A program made the position numbers and the translations under genes. The notes below the pieces were generated by a model. It worked only from the letters and a program-made list of their open reading frames with translations. It made no database searches and was not told where the DNA came from. From Pseudomonas sp. UBA1879 (GTDB lineage: Bacteria > Pseudomonadota > Gammaproteobacteria > Pseudomonadales > Pseudomonadaceae): a DNA stretch of 64,000 bases. This document shows, in pieces, positions 24,111 to 33,566 of this stretch (the first letter of the stretch is position 1; every line of letters begins with the position of its first letter). The stretch spans positions 62,001 to 126,000 of the forward strand of contig NZ_DDHJ01000011.1 in NCBI RefSeq assembly GCF_002338065.1, read 5' to 3'.

Positions 24111-26903
24111 TCAGTCCTGCGGTTCTTCGTCGGCAGCGGCGTCAGCCTGCAGATCGGTGGACGAGTCGTCGGCGTCAGAGAGGTTTGCAACCTCCCCGTC
24201 GAGCGCTTCGCCATCCAACGCTTCACCTTCGAGCTCTTCGCCTTCGACTTCGGACGGCTCCTGAACACGCTCAAGCCCGACCAGCTTCTCGTCTTTCGCC
24301 AGCTTGATCAGGGTCACGCCCTGGGTGTTGCGGCCCAGACTCGAGACTTCACCAACGCGCGTGCGCACCAGGGTGCCCTGGTCGGAAATCAGCATGATCT
24401 CTTCACCGTCCTGCACCTGAACCGCGCCGACCAGGCGGCCGTTACGCTCGTTGCTGACCATGGCGATAACGCCCTGACCGCCACGTTTGTATTCAGGGAA
24501 TTCGGTGATGGCCGTGCGTTTGCCGTAGCCACGCTCGGATGCGGTAAGAATCTGGCTGCCTTCTTCCGGAATCAGCATGGAAATCAGCTTCTGCCCTTCC
24601 GCCAGACGCATACCGCGGACACCACGGGCAGTACGGCCCATGGCGCGGACGTCGGATTCCTTGAAACGGGTGACTTTGCCGCCGTCGGAGAACAGCATGA
24701 TTTCCTGCTCGCCGTCGGTGATGGCCGCCGAAATCAGAATGTCGCCTTCGTCCAGCTCCAGCGCGATCAGACCGACGCTGCGCTGACGGCTGAAGGCTAC
24801 CAGCGGGGTTTTCTTGACCGTACCGTTGGCGGTCGACATGAAGATGAACGGCGCCTTCTTCTTGTCTGCAGCCTTGATACGCGCCTTGCGCTCTTCTTCG
24901 GTCTCGTTGCTGTTCTCGACGTCGTCCACATCGACGTCAAGGCCCTCGGCCTCTTCTTCATCGGCCTGCTTACGCATGGCTTCCAGATCGACCGGCAGCA
25001 TCGTGGTGATGTATTCGCCTTCGCTCAATGGCAGCAAATTGACCAGCGGACGGCCCCGGGCAGCGCGGGAGGCTTCCGGAATTTCGTAGGTCTTGAGCCA
25101 GTACACCTTGCCCTTGCTGGAGAACATCAACAGCGTGGTGTGGCTGTTGGCGACCAGCAGGTGAGCGATGTAGTCCTCATCCTTGACGCCGGTAGCCGAT
25201 TTGCCTTTGCCGCCGCGACGCTGGGCCTGGTAAACGGCCAGCGGTTGAGTCTTGGCGTAGCCACCATGGGAGATGGTCACGACGCGCTCTTCTTCAGGAA
25301 TCATGTCGCCCAGGGTCAGGTCCAGACGCGCATCGAGGATCTCGGTGCGGCGGACATCGCCGTATTCGGCACGAATCAGCTCCAGCTCTTCGCGGATGAC
25401 TTCCATCAGGCGCGTGGAGCTGTTGAGGATGCGGATCAGCTCGCCGATCTGGGTCAGGATTTCCTGATACTCGGTCAGCAGTTTTTCGTGTTCCAGACCG
25501 GTCAGGCGATGCAGACGCAGCTCCAGGATCGCCTGGGCCTGTTCCGGCGACAGGAAGTACTTGCCGTCGCGCAGCCCGTATTGCGGGTCGAGGTTTTCCG
25601 GACGGGACGATTCGGCGCCTGCGCGCTCGACCATCTCGACCACGGCGCTTGATTCCCAAGGCGTGTTGATCAGGCCTTCCTTCGCTTCCGCCGGCGTCGG
25701 CGACGCCTTGATCAGCTCGATAACCGGGTCGATGTTCGACAGGGCAACGGCCTGACCTTCGAGAATGTGACCGCGCTCGCGGGCCTTGCGCAGTTCGAAC
25801 ACGGTGCGGCGGGTGACGACTTCACGACGGTGGCGAATGAAGGCTTCCAGCAGGTCCTTGAGGTTGAGGATCCGGGGGCGGCCGTCGATCAGCGCGACGA
25901 TGTTGATGCCGAACACACTCTGCAGTTGGGTCTGGGCGTAGAGGTTGTTGAGGATGACCTCAGGCACTTCGCCGCGACGCAGCTCGATGACCACGCGCAT
26001 GCCGTCCTTGTCGGACTCGTCGCGCAGTTCGGTGATGCCTTCGAGCTTCTTCTCTTTCACCAGCTCGGCGATCTTCTCGATCAGACGGGCCTTGTTCAGC
26101 TGGTACGGCAGCTCGGTGATGACGATCTGCTGGCGGCCGCCTACCTTGTCGATGTCCTCGACGATGGAGCGGGCGCGCATGTAAATGCGGCCACGACCGG
26201 TCTTGTAGGCTTCGACGATACCGGCGCGGCCGTTGATGATGCCCGCCGTCGGGAAATCAGGGCCGGGGATGTACTGCATCAGTTCGTCGACGGTCAGGTC
26301 GCCGTTGTCGATGAGTGCCAGGCAGCCATCGATGACTTCACCCAGGTTGTGCGGCGGAATGTTGGTCGCCATGCCCACGGCGATACCGCTGGAGCCGTTG
26401 ACCAGCAGGTTGGGAATACGGGTCGGCATGACCGCCGGAATCTGCTCGGTGCCGTCGTAGTTGGGCACCCAGTCGACGGTTTCCTTGTGCAGGTCCGCCA
26501 GCAGTTCGTGGGCCAGCTTGGTCATGCGCACTTCGGTGTATCGCATGGCGGCGGCGTTGTCGCCGTCCACGGAACCGAAGTTGCCCTGGCCGTCTACCAG
26601 CAGGTAGCGCAGGGAGAACGGCTGGGCCATACGCACGATGGTGTCGTAGACCGCAGTGTCGCCGTGCGGGTGGTATTTACCGATGACGTCACCGACCACA
26701 CGGGCGGATTTCTTGTACGGCTTGTTCCAGTCGTTACCCAGTTCGCTCATTGCGTACAGTACACGCCGGTGCACGGGCTTCAAGCCATCGCGTGCATCGG
26801 GCAGAGCTCGTCCGACGATGACGCTCATTGCGTAGTCGAGGTAGGACTGCTTCAGCTCGTCTTCGATATTGACCGGTAGGATTTCTTTGGCCAGTTCGCC
26901 CAT
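24111..26903 (-). CDS. gyrA: DNA gyrase subunit A
   Basis: Breakage-reunion subunit of DNA gyrase, 930 residues. The catalytic tyrosine is Y122 in AAAMRYTEVRM. The quinolone-resistance region reads HPHGDTAVYDTIV with T83 and D87, the susceptible residues. The GyrA box is QRRGGKGKSATG, followed by the C-terminal DNA-wrapping pinwheel. Two acidic stretches stand out: an insertion in the pinwheel (EEEAEGLDVDVDDVENSN) and a strongly acidic tail (EGEELEGEALDGEALDGE repeats, ending DEEPQD). Longer pinwheel insertions and acidic tails are common in Pseudomonas. The start ATG 26903 is chosen over 26942 because MGELAKEILPVNIEDEL is the conserved N-terminus. Confidence 0.98.
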   Translation of the reverse strand: MGELAKEILPVNIEDELKQSYLDYAMSVIVGRALPDARDGLKPVHRRVLYAMSELGNDWNKPYKKSARVVGDVIGKYHPHGDTAVYDTIVRMAQPFSLRYLLVDGQGNFGSVDGDNAAAMRYTEVRMTKLAHELLADLHKETVDWVPNYDGTEQIPAVMPTRIPNLLVNGSSGIAVGMATNIPPHNLGEVIDGCLALIDNGDLTVDELMQYIPGPDFPTAGIINGRAGIVEAYKTGRGRIYMRARSIVEDIDKVGGRQQIVITELPYQLNKARLIEKIAELVKEKKLEGITELRDESDKDGMRVVIELRRGEVPEVILNNLYAQTQLQSVFGINIVALIDGRPRILNLKDLLEAFIRHRREVVTRRTVFELRKARERGHILEGQAVALSNIDPVIELIKASPTPAEAKEGLINTPWESSAVVEMVERAGAESSRPENLDPQYGLRDGKYFLSPEQAQAILELRLHRLTGLEHEKLLTEYQEILTQIGELIRILNSSTRLMEVIREELELIRAEYGDVRRTEILDARLDLTLGDMIPEEERVVTISHGGYAKTQPLAVYQAQRRGGKGKSATGVKDEDYIAHLLVANSHTTLLMFSSKGKVYWLKTYEIPEASRAARGRPLVNLLPLSEGEYITTMLPVDLEAMRKQADEEEAEGLDVDVDDVENSNETEEERKARIKAADKKKAPFIFMSTANGTVKKTPLVAFSRQRSVGLIALELDEGDILISAAITDGEQEIMLFSDGGKVTRFKESDVRAMGRTARGVRGMRLAEGQKLISMLIPEEGSQILTASERGYGKRTAITEFPEYKRGGQGVIAMVSNERNGRLVGAVQVQDGEEIMLISDQGTLVRTRVGEVSSLGRNTQGVTLIKLAKDEKLVGLERVQEPSEVEGEELEGEALDGEALDGEVANLSDADDSSTDLQADAAADEEPQD

Positions 26904-27208
26904 GAGAAGCTCGATTCCTTTTTCTGGTGAAACCTCGTGCACCCATCCGGGATGAACGAAGCTCGCCGCCGCCGGCGATTGCCTGGCGGCGACTTACGAC
27001 AAATCAGCGAGTTAAGCCATGGATTTGCGCAGTGAAGGAGGCCGCAATGCGCCCCCTTGGAAACCGCCGGATGTTACCACAATCGTCGTCGGACACGCAG
27101 CATCTGAGCGCCCTGCAAACACGCCTTTTCGCCATCAGCGGCCTGAGAAGCGCTCACAGGCCCCGTTAGTGCTCACCCGGCTGACCGGTAGCGCCTGCGA
27201 CAAAGTGA
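26904..27208. other. gyrA upstream region and mtnA downstream region
   Basis: No gene is seen in these 305 bases. The stretch must hold the gyrA promoter and leader. Inverted repeats are visible at 27140-27162 (GGCCTG...CAGGCC) and in the GCCGCC-rich part around 26965-26992, but neither has a T tract. I could not pick a convincing -35/-10 pair. Confidence 0.4.
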
Positions 27209-28285
27209 TCAATGCAAGCGTTTACGGCACATCAGCTGCGCCAATTTCGCGGTATCGGGACGTTCGACGATGCCCTTCTCGGTCACGATGGCGTCGATCA
27301 GGTCGGCGGGCGTCACATCGAACACCGGGTTGAACGCATCGACCTCGGCGGCCAGACGCTGCCCGCCGACGTTCAGAATCTCGCTGCCCCCACGTTCTTC
27401 GAGGGGGATGTCATCGCCGCTGGCGAGGTTCAGGTCGATGGTCGAACTCGGCGCCACGACCATGAAGCGGACGCCGTGGTGCATCGCCGCCACGGCCAAC
27501 TGGTACGTGCCGATCTTGTTCGCCACGTCGCCGTTGGCCGCGATGCGGTCAGCGCCGACAATGACCCAAGTCAGGCCCTTGGTTTTCATCAGGTGCGCGG
27601 CGGCCGAGTCGACGGTGACTGTCACCGGGATGCCTTCGTTGGCGAGCTCCCAGGCCGTCAGCCGTGAGCCTTGCAGCCAGGGCCGGGTCTCGTCGGCGTA
27701 GACCCGCTCGATCATGCCTTCTATATATGCCGCGCGAATCACGCCGAGCGCCGTGCCGAAGCCGCCGGTTGCCAACGCGCCTGCGTTGCAGTGAGTGAGC
27801 ACGGTTTGCAGATTGCCCTGATGTTTGCGGATGAGGTCCACGCCCAGTTGCGCCATCGTCAGGTTGGCTTCGCGGTCGCTGAGGTGAATCGCTTTGGCTT
27901 CGGCCTCCATGAGCGGGCGTGGGTCGTCGCCTTCTTTCAACCGATACAAACGTTCGCGCATGCGGTTCAGCGCCCAGAACAGGTTGACGGCCGTGGGCCG
28001 GGCGTTGACCAGCAGGTCGAAGTCCTCTTCCAAAGCCATTTGCCAGCGGTCGCCCTGGGAATAGCGCTCGAACACACCGAGGACCAGACCGTACGCGGCC
28101 GCGATGCCGATGGCCGGGGCGCCGCGCACGACCATCGCGCGGATGGCCTCGGCCACCCCTTCAGCGGTGTGATAAGCCAGCCACGTTTGCTCGAAGGGCA
28201 ATGCGCGTTGATCCAGCAGATACAACGTGCCATCCCGCCATTCGATGGCTCTCACCTTTTCCGCGGCCAGTAATTGATCGCGCAT
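27209..28285 (-). CDS. mtnA: methylthioribose-1-phosphate isomerase
   Basis: Methionine-salvage enzyme of 358 residues that converts MTR-1-P to methylthioribulose-1-P. The eIF2B-like fold carries the catalytic Cys in THCNAGALATGGFGTALG and the catalytic Asp in VGADRIAANGDVANKIGTY. The start ATG 28285 (MRDQLLAAEKVRAIEW) has a GGGGTG-type ribosome site. It is divergent from mtaD, which makes the deaminated nucleoside in the Pseudomonas version of this pathway. The same pairing is PA3169/PA3170. Confidence 0.94.
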   Translation of the reverse strand: MRDQLLAAEKVRAIEWRDGTLYLLDQRALPFEQTWLAYHTAEGVAEAIRAMVVRGAPAIGIAAAYGLVLGVFERYSQGDRWQMALEEDFDLLVNARPTAVNLFWALNRMRERLYRLKEGDDPRPLMEAEAKAIHLSDREANLTMAQLGVDLIRKHQGNLQTVLTHCNAGALATGGFGTALGVIRAAYIEGMIERVYADETRPWLQGSRLTAWELANEGIPVTVTVDSAAAHLMKTKGLTWVIVGADRIAANGDVANKIGTYQLAVAAMHHGVRFMVVAPSSTIDLNLASGDDIPLEERGGSEILNVGGQRLAAEVDAFNPVFDVTPADLIDAIVTEKGIVERPDTAKLAQLMCRKRLH

Positions 28286-28363
28286 TGCACACCCCACTTG
28301 CTGAATGTTGAAGATCAGGGCGCTCAGAACATTCGAATCATTGCGGTGATCGAACCGTAGCTT

Positions 28364-28386
28364 TCGCGAGCATGCTCGCTCCCACA
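28364..28386. repeat. REP element (single)
   Basis: TCGCGAGCATGCTCGCTCCCACA, a typical Pseudomonas REP sequence with a GAGC-AT-GCTC core, in the mtnA/mtaD divergent gap. Confidence 0.8.
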
Positions 28387-28513
28387 ATTTGTCTCGGATG
28401 CCAGAAATCAAATGGCCAGCAGCTGAAAAAGCCGCCGATTATAGCGAGCCGCCCGCCAAGACGCTCGGGTATACTTCGCCGTCCCCGTATTGCGCGATTG
28501 GATAGCCCTCCCC

Positions 28514-29842
28514 ATGCCCCATTCTGCTGCCCCGCTCGACCTCTTGCTGTTGCCGGACTGGCTGGTACCGGTGGAACCCGCTGGCGTTGTGTTGCAGCAA
28601 CACGGCATTGGCATTCGCGACGGCCTTATCGCGTATATCGGCCCCAAGGCCGAAGCCTTGCGGCAAAACGCCCTTGAGATCCGCGAACTGCCTGGCATGC
28701 TGCTCAGCCCTGGTCTGATCAACGCCCACGGACATGCGGCGATGACGCTCTTTCGTGGCCTGGCCGATGATCTGCCGCTGATGACCTGGCTGCAGGACCA
28801 CATCTGGCCCGCCGAGGGCAAGTGGGTCGATGAAGACTTCGTGCGCGACGGCACCGATATCGCTATCGCCGAGCAGTTGAAGGGCGGCATCACCTGCTTT
28901 TCTGATATGTACTTCTTCCCGAAAGTGGCTGCAGAGCGGGCCCACAACAGTGGCATTCGCGCACAAATCACCGTGCCTGTGCTGGATTTCCCGATACCCG
29001 GCGCCCGCAATGTCGACGAAGCGCTGCACATCGGCATTGAACTGTTCAACGACATGGCGCATCACGATCGCATCCGGATCGCCATGGGGCCGCACGCGCC
29101 GTATACCGTCAGCGATGAAAACCTGGAAAAGATCCGGGTCATCGCCGACGAGCTGGACGCTGCCATTCACATGCACGTTCATGAAACCGCCTTTGAGGTG
29201 AATGAAGCGGTTCAGCAACGCAACGAACGTCCGCTGGCGCGGTTGCACCGACTGGGCCTGCTGGGGCCGCGCTTTCAGGCCGTGCACATGACGCAGATCA
29301 GCGATGACGATCTGGCGATTCTGGTGGAAACCAACTCCAGCGTGATCCATTGCCCCGAGTCGAACATGAAGCTGGCCAGTGGTTTCTGTCCGGTAGAGCG
29401 CCTGTGGCAAGCCGGCGTCAACGTGGCGATTGGCACTGACGGCGCGGCCAGCAATAACGACCTGGATCTGCTGAGCGAGACCCGGACGGCTGCCTTGTTG
29501 GCCAAAGCCGTTGCGGGCTCTGCCACCGCGCTGGATGCCCATCGCGCGCTACGCATGGCGACATTGAACGGCGCCCGGGCCTTGGGCATCGAAGATCAGA
29601 CCGGCTCGCTGCAACTCGGCAAAGCGGCAGACATGACCGCTTTCGATCTGTCGGGGCTGGCCCAACAGCCGGTGTACGACCCTGTGTCCCAGTTGATCTA
29701 CGCCAGCGGGCGCGATTGCGTGACCCACGTCTGGGTCGGCGGCAAACAGCTGCTGCACGACAAGCGCCTGACGCGGATGGACGAGGACGCGCTGGTCAGG
29801 GCGGCCAAAGCCTGGGGCAACCGCATCGCCGTCAAAGGCTGA
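28514..29842 (+). CDS. mtaD: 5'-methylthioadenosine/5'-deoxyadenosine deaminase (TRZ/ATZ family)
   Basis: Amidohydrolase of 442 residues. Metal ligands are seen in NAHGHAAM (HxH), HMHVHETAFEV, AVHMTQIS and IGTDGAASNNDLDL. The family also contains triazine hydrolases and S-adenosylhomocysteine deaminases. The P. aeruginosa counterpart next to mtnA (PA3170) was shown to deaminate methylthioadenosine to methylthioinosine, which fits the context here. The start ATG 28514 is taken because the upstream codons (from 28490) overlap the likely promoter region. ubiG follows after 74 bases. Confidence 0.9.
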   Translation: MPHSAAPLDLLLLPDWLVPVEPAGVVLQQHGIGIRDGLIAYIGPKAEALRQNALEIRELPGMLLSPGLINAHGHAAMTLFRGLADDLPLMTWLQDHIWPAEGKWVDEDFVRDGTDIAIAEQLKGGITCFSDMYFFPKVAAERAHNSGIRAQITVPVLDFPIPGARNVDEALHIGIELFNDMAHHDRIRIAMGPHAPYTVSDENLEKIRVIADELDAAIHMHVHETAFEVNEAVQQRNERPLARLHRLGLLGPRFQAVHMTQISDDDLAILVETNSSVIHCPESNMKLASGFCPVERLWQAGVNVAIGTDGAASNNDLDLLSETRTAALLAKAVAGSATALDAHRALRMATLNGARALGIEDQTGSLQLGKAADMTAFDLSGLAQQPVYDPVSQLIYASGRDCVTHVWVGGKQLLHDKRLTRMDEDALVRAAKAWGNRIAVKG

Positions 29843-29916
29843 GCACACGCCATATTGCACGATCAGGGCCAGACGCCGTGATCTGACACCGAATTCACGT
29901 TTTTGAGGGATCACAC

Positions 29917-30615
29917 ATGAGCAACGTCGACCACGCCGAAATCGCCAAATTCGAGGCCCTGGCCCATCGCTGGTGGGACCGCAACAGCGAATTCAAGCCG
30001 CTGCACGACATCAACCCCTTGCGAGTGAACTGGATCGACGAACGCGTCAGTCTGGCGGGCAAGAAAGTGCTGGACGTGGGCTGCGGCGGGGGCATTCTCA
30101 GCGAGGCGATGGCCCTGCGCGGCGCCACGGTGACCGGAATCGACATGGGCGAAGCGCCGCTGGCGGTGGCTCAGTTGCATCAGCTGGAATCCGGCGTCAG
30201 CGTCGAGTATCGCCAGATCACCGCCGAAGCCCTGGCCGAAGAGATGCCTGAGCAATTCGACGTCGTGACCTGCTTGGAGATGCTGGAGCACGTACCCGAT
30301 CCGTCGTCGGTGATTCGCGCCTGCTACAGGATGGTCAAGCCGGGGGGCCAGGTGTTTTTCTCCACCATCAACCGCAATCCGAAAGCGTATCTGTTCGCGA
30401 TCATCGGCGCGGAATACATCATGAACCTGCTGCCGCGCGGCACCCATGACTTCAAGAAATTCATCCGCCCCTCCGAGTTGGGGGCGTGGAGCCGTCAGGC
30501 GGGTCTTGAGGTCAAGGACATCATCGGGCTGACGTACAACCCGCTGACCAAGCACTACAAGCTGGCTTCGGACGTCGACGTCAATTACATGATTCAGACC
30601 TTGAAGGGAGCCTGA
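29917..30615 (+). CDS. ubiG: bifunctional 2-polyprenyl-6-hydroxyphenol methylase / 3-demethylubiquinol O-methyltransferase
   Basis: SAM-dependent O-methyltransferase of 232 residues acting twice in ubiquinone synthesis. Motif I is VLDVGCGGGILSEAMA, motif post-I VTGIDMGEAPLAVAQ, and DVVTCLEMLEHVPDP is typical of UbiG. The N-terminal FEALAHRWWDRNSEFKPLH and the region PRGTHDFKKFIRPSEL are also characteristic. GAGGGAT precedes the start. Only 3 bases separate it from mupP, so the two form an operon as in P. aeruginosa. Confidence 0.96.
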   Translation: MSNVDHAEIAKFEALAHRWWDRNSEFKPLHDINPLRVNWIDERVSLAGKKVLDVGCGGGILSEAMALRGATVTGIDMGEAPLAVAQLHQLESGVSVEYRQITAEALAEEMPEQFDVVTCLEMLEHVPDPSSVIRACYRMVKPGGQVFFSTINRNPKAYLFAIIGAEYIMNLLPRGTHDFKKFIRPSELGAWSRQAGLEVKDIIGLTYNPLTKHYKLASDVDVNYMIQTLKGA

Positions 30616-30618
30616 ATC

Positions 30619-31290
30619 ATGCGCCTGAGAGCGGTTCTCTTCGACATGGACGGCACGCTGCTCGACACCGCGCCGGACTTCATCGCGATTTGCCAGGCAA
30701 TGCGCATCGAGCGCGGATACCCGCCGGTGGACGACAAGCTGATCCGCGACGAAATTTCAGGCGGCGCCAAGGCGATGGTCTCGGCGGCCTTCGCCATGTC
30801 GCCCACCGCGCCTGAATTCGAGCCTTTGCGGCTGGAGTTCCTCGAGCGTTATCAGCAGGATTGCGCGGTGCACAGCCGACTGTTCGACGGCATGGCCGAG
30901 TTATTGGCCGATATTGAAAAGGCCAGGCTGATCTGGGGCGTGGTCACCAACAAACCGCTGCGTTTCGCCCAACCGATCATGGACCAGTTGGGGCTGACGG
31001 AGCGCTCGGCGCTGCTGATTTGCCCTGACCATGTGACCAAGAGCAAACCCGACCCCGAGCCGCTGCTGCTGGCGTGCAAGATGCTCGATCTGGATCCGGC
31101 GAGCGTGCTGTTTGTGGGTGATGATTTGCGCGACATAGAGTCCGGTCGCGACGCAGGCACCAAGACGGCAGCGGTGCGTTATGGCTACATTCACCCCCAC
31201 GACAACCCCGATCATTGGGGCGCAGACGTGGTGGTGAATCACCCACTGGAATTGCGTCGGGTGCTGGACAATGCGTTGTGCGGTTGCTGA
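30619..31290 (+). CDS. mupP: N-acetylmuramic acid 6-phosphate phosphatase
   Basis: HAD-family phosphatase of 223 residues. Motif I is FDMDGTLLDTAPD, motif II VVTNKP, the Lys is in KSKPDPEP, and motif IV is FVGDDLRDIESGRDAG. It resembles phosphoglycolate phosphatases and older annotation calls it gph. In Pseudomonas the gene next to ubiG was shown to encode MupP, which dephosphorylates MurNAc-6-P in a cell-wall recycling route that bypasses de novo synthesis and affects fosfomycin and AmpC phenotypes. That assignment rests on position and family. Confidence 0.88.
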   Translation: MRLRAVLFDMDGTLLDTAPDFIAICQAMRIERGYPPVDDKLIRDEISGGAKAMVSAAFAMSPTAPEFEPLRLEFLERYQQDCAVHSRLFDGMAELLADIEKARLIWGVVTNKPLRFAQPIMDQLGLTERSALLICPDHVTKSKPDPEPLLLACKMLDLDPASVLFVGDDLRDIESGRDAGTKTAAVRYGYIHPHDNPDHWGADVVVNHPLELRRVLDNALCGC

Positions 31291-31314
31291 GGGTTCTGAC
31301 ACCGTACACATAAC

Positions 31315-31407
31315 CTGTGGGAGTGAGTTTGCTCACGAATCAGTCGGTACATCCGCGGCATTCAGTCGATCGTCAATACGCCTTCGTGAGCAAGCTCACT
31401 CCCACAG
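31315..31407. repeat. inverted pair of REP elements (BIME/REPIN)
   Basis: The left copy CTGTGGGAGTGAGTTTGCTC (from 31315) ends at 31338. The right copy, at 31384-31407, is its reverse complement with one mismatch. The two face each other across 45 bases, downstream of mupP. Confidence 0.88.
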
Positions 31408-31502
31408 GATTCGACACCAGGCGATCGTTCGTCGTAAAACCTGACACCTCCTTTATGTCAAATGCGCTGCATCCGCTGGTTTTGCTGCCGCTTCGCGCCA
31501 GA

Positions 31503-31524
31503 TCGCGAGCAAGCCAGCTCCCAC
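31503..31524. repeat. REP element (single)
   Basis: TCGCGAGCAAGCCAGCTCCCAC (in two words: TCGCGAGCAAG, CCAGCTCCCAC), a third REP-like unit in the same mupP-yciK gap, in the orientation of the right copy of the neighbouring pair. Confidence 0.75.
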
Positions 31525-31590
31525 GCCCTCCGCGCAGAAGCCGTTCGCGGCGTGTCATTTTCCAAAGGACCTAACAAACCGAGGCCCCCC

Positions 31591-32337
31591 ATGTTCAATT
31601 ATTCCGCCCGCCCCGACCTGCTCAGCGGCCGAATCATTCTGGTCACCGGCGCAGGCCGTGGTATCGGCGCTGCGGCAGCCCGCACCTACGCCGCCCATGG
31701 CGCGACGGTGTTGTTGCTCGGCAAGACTGAAGCGAACCTGACGACCATCTACGACGAAATCGAAGCGGCCGGGCATCCGCAGCCGGTAGTGATCCCCTTC
31801 AATCTGGAGACCGCCCTGCCCCACCAGTACGACGAACTGGCGGCCATGATCGAAGCTGAATTCGGACACCTCGACGGTCTGCTGCACAATGCCTCGATCA
31901 TCGGTCCGCGCACGCCTATCGAGCAGTTGTCCGGCGAACACTTCATGCGGGTCATGCACATCAACGTCAACGCCACGTTCATGCTGACGGCCACGCTGCT
32001 GCCGCTGCTCAAGCGCTCACAGCAGGCGTCGGTGGTGTTTACCTCCAGCAGTGTCGGGCGCAAGGGACGCGCGTATTGGGGTGCTTACGGGGTGTCGAAA
32101 TTCGCCACCGAAGGCCTCATGCAAACCTTGGCCGATGAACTGGAAGACGTGGCCACCGTGCGCGCCAACAGCATCAACCCGGGCGGCACCCGTACTGACA
32201 TGCGCGCCCAGGCCTATCCGGCGGAAAATCCGCTGAATAACCCCACACCGGAAGCGATCATGCCGGTGTATCTGTACCTGATGGGGCCTGACAGTTCGGG
32301 CATCAACGGCCAGGCGTTTGATGCGCAGAAAAAATGA
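31591..32337 (+). CDS. yciK: YciK-like short-chain dehydrogenase
   Basis: SDR oxidoreductase of 248 residues with the cofactor motif VTGAGRGIGAAAARTYA, an altered NNAG motif (LLHNASIIGP), catalytic Ser in TSSSVGRKGRA and YGVSK. This pattern, including HNAS and RKGRAYWGAYGVSKFA, is that of E. coli YciK, whose substrate is not settled. The start ATG 31591 follows the repeat-rich gap after mupP. It corresponds to PA3173 in the same gene order. Confidence 0.88.
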   Translation: MFNYSARPDLLSGRIILVTGAGRGIGAAAARTYAAHGATVLLLGKTEANLTTIYDEIEAAGHPQPVVIPFNLETALPHQYDELAAMIEAEFGHLDGLLHNASIIGPRTPIEQLSGEHFMRVMHINVNATFMLTATLLPLLKRSQQASVVFTSSSVGRKGRAYWGAYGVSKFATEGLMQTLADELEDVATVRANSINPGGTRTDMRAQAYPAENPLNNPTPEAIMPVYLYLMGPDSSGINGQAFDAQKK

Positions 32338-32634
32338 TGCTCTGGAAGCATCTGGCGAGACTGCGCAGGCGTTTGAGTCGGGTGCCAAGCCTTTCGGCCA
32401 GCATCAAAGTACGCCGCCATTGCCTGCTCCTTCGGCGGTTTTCCGTCGCGTCTTCGTCGCTAAACACCTCGCAAACCCTCACGCCAGTCAATTCCTGGGC
32501 GTAGACAGGCTCAGCTCCTGAAGCAGTCCACGCTAACGTGCTGATTTGCAACAACATCGACGAAACGCATCGAACTGGCATGACTTTCGCTCTGTCAACG
32601 TCAGGCCGCCCGGAAGAGGCGCAGGAGCGAACAC
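32338..32634. other. gene-free gap upstream of the GGDEF gene
   Basis: I see no credible gene in these 297 bases; the short open frames have no ribosome sites or family features. A small inverted repeat GATGCT-CTGGA-AGCATC lies right after the yciK stop. The diguanylate cyclase promoter probably lies in the second half. Confidence 0.45.
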
Positions 32635-33561
32635 ATGAGTTCTCCAACCAGAACCAACGCCATTGATTTCGACAGTGCACGGCTGCAACGCTTCGGCTTC
32701 TCTCACGGGCACACGCCTGCGCAACCGCTTCTGGACTTTGAACAACTGCAACGTCGCTTGGCCCTGCAACTGCAGACCAGTCTCGAAGCGGACAAGATTC
32801 TGGCGATGCTTTTTCACAATGTCGGCCAGGTCATTCCCCTTGATGCCCTGCTTTATAAGCACCTGGGTACGGACCTGCGTGTGGAATTCGGCGAGCGCGC
32901 ACGGCACAACGCCAGCTACCGCATGACCTATGAAGGCGAGCAATTGGGGGAGTTGGCGTTTCAACGGGACCGGCGCTTCAACGAAGACGAATTGGCTCAG
33001 CTCGAATCGCTGCTGACCAGTCTGCTGTATCCGCTGCGCAATGCCCTGCTGTATCGCAACGCCAGTCTGAGCGCCTTGCGCGACCCGTTGACCGGCGCAG
33101 GCAACCGGATTGCCATGGCCCAGTCGCTGACCCGCGAGACCGACATTGCCCGGCGTCAGCAGCAACCGCTGTCGGTGCTGATGTTGGATATCGATCATTT
33201 CAAGGGTATTAACGACACCCATGGCCATGCCACAGGGGATGACGTGCTGAAAGCGGTCGCGGACGCGATCAAGGATCGCCTGCGCAACATCGATCAGGTG
33301 TTCAGATTCGGTGGGGAGGAATTTCTGATCCTGCTGACCAATACCGGTCGCGAGTCAGCCGCACGGGTCGGCGAACGCCTGCGGCAGGCGGCACTGCAAC
33401 TCGCTTATCCAATCAATGGAAGCCCGGTGGAACTGACCGTCAGCCTCGGCTGCTCGACGCTGCTGCCGGGGGAATCCCACGACAGCCTGGTGCGCCGCGC
33501 GGATACGGCCCTGTACGCTGCAAAACGCCAGGGCCGCAATCGCCTCGAAATGGCTGGCTGA
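32635..33561 (+). CDS. soluble diguanylate cyclase (GGDEF)
   Basis: Predicted cytoplasmic c-di-GMP synthase of 308 residues. Residues 1-135 have no membrane helix and look like a degenerate GAF-type sensory domain. The GGDEF domain (about 140-305) has DPLTGAGNR, the active-site loop FRFGGEEFLILL and an intact inhibitory site RNID five residues before it, so product feedback is expected. The AGGAG ribosome site is strong. Its end is 6 bases from the convergent undA stop, with no terminator between, so the two transcripts may overlap. It resembles PA3177. Confidence 0.93.
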   Translation: MSSPTRTNAIDFDSARLQRFGFSHGHTPAQPLLDFEQLQRRLALQLQTSLEADKILAMLFHNVGQVIPLDALLYKHLGTDLRVEFGERARHNASYRMTYEGEQLGELAFQRDRRFNEDELAQLESLLTSLLYPLRNALLYRNASLSALRDPLTGAGNRIAMAQSLTRETDIARRQQQPLSVLMLDIDHFKGINDTHGHATGDDVLKAVADAIKDRLRNIDQVFRFGGEEFLILLTNTGRESAARVGERLRQAALQLAYPINGSPVELTVSLGCSTLLPGESHDSLVRRADTALYAAKRQGRNRLEMAG

Positions 33562-33566
33562 ATCGC

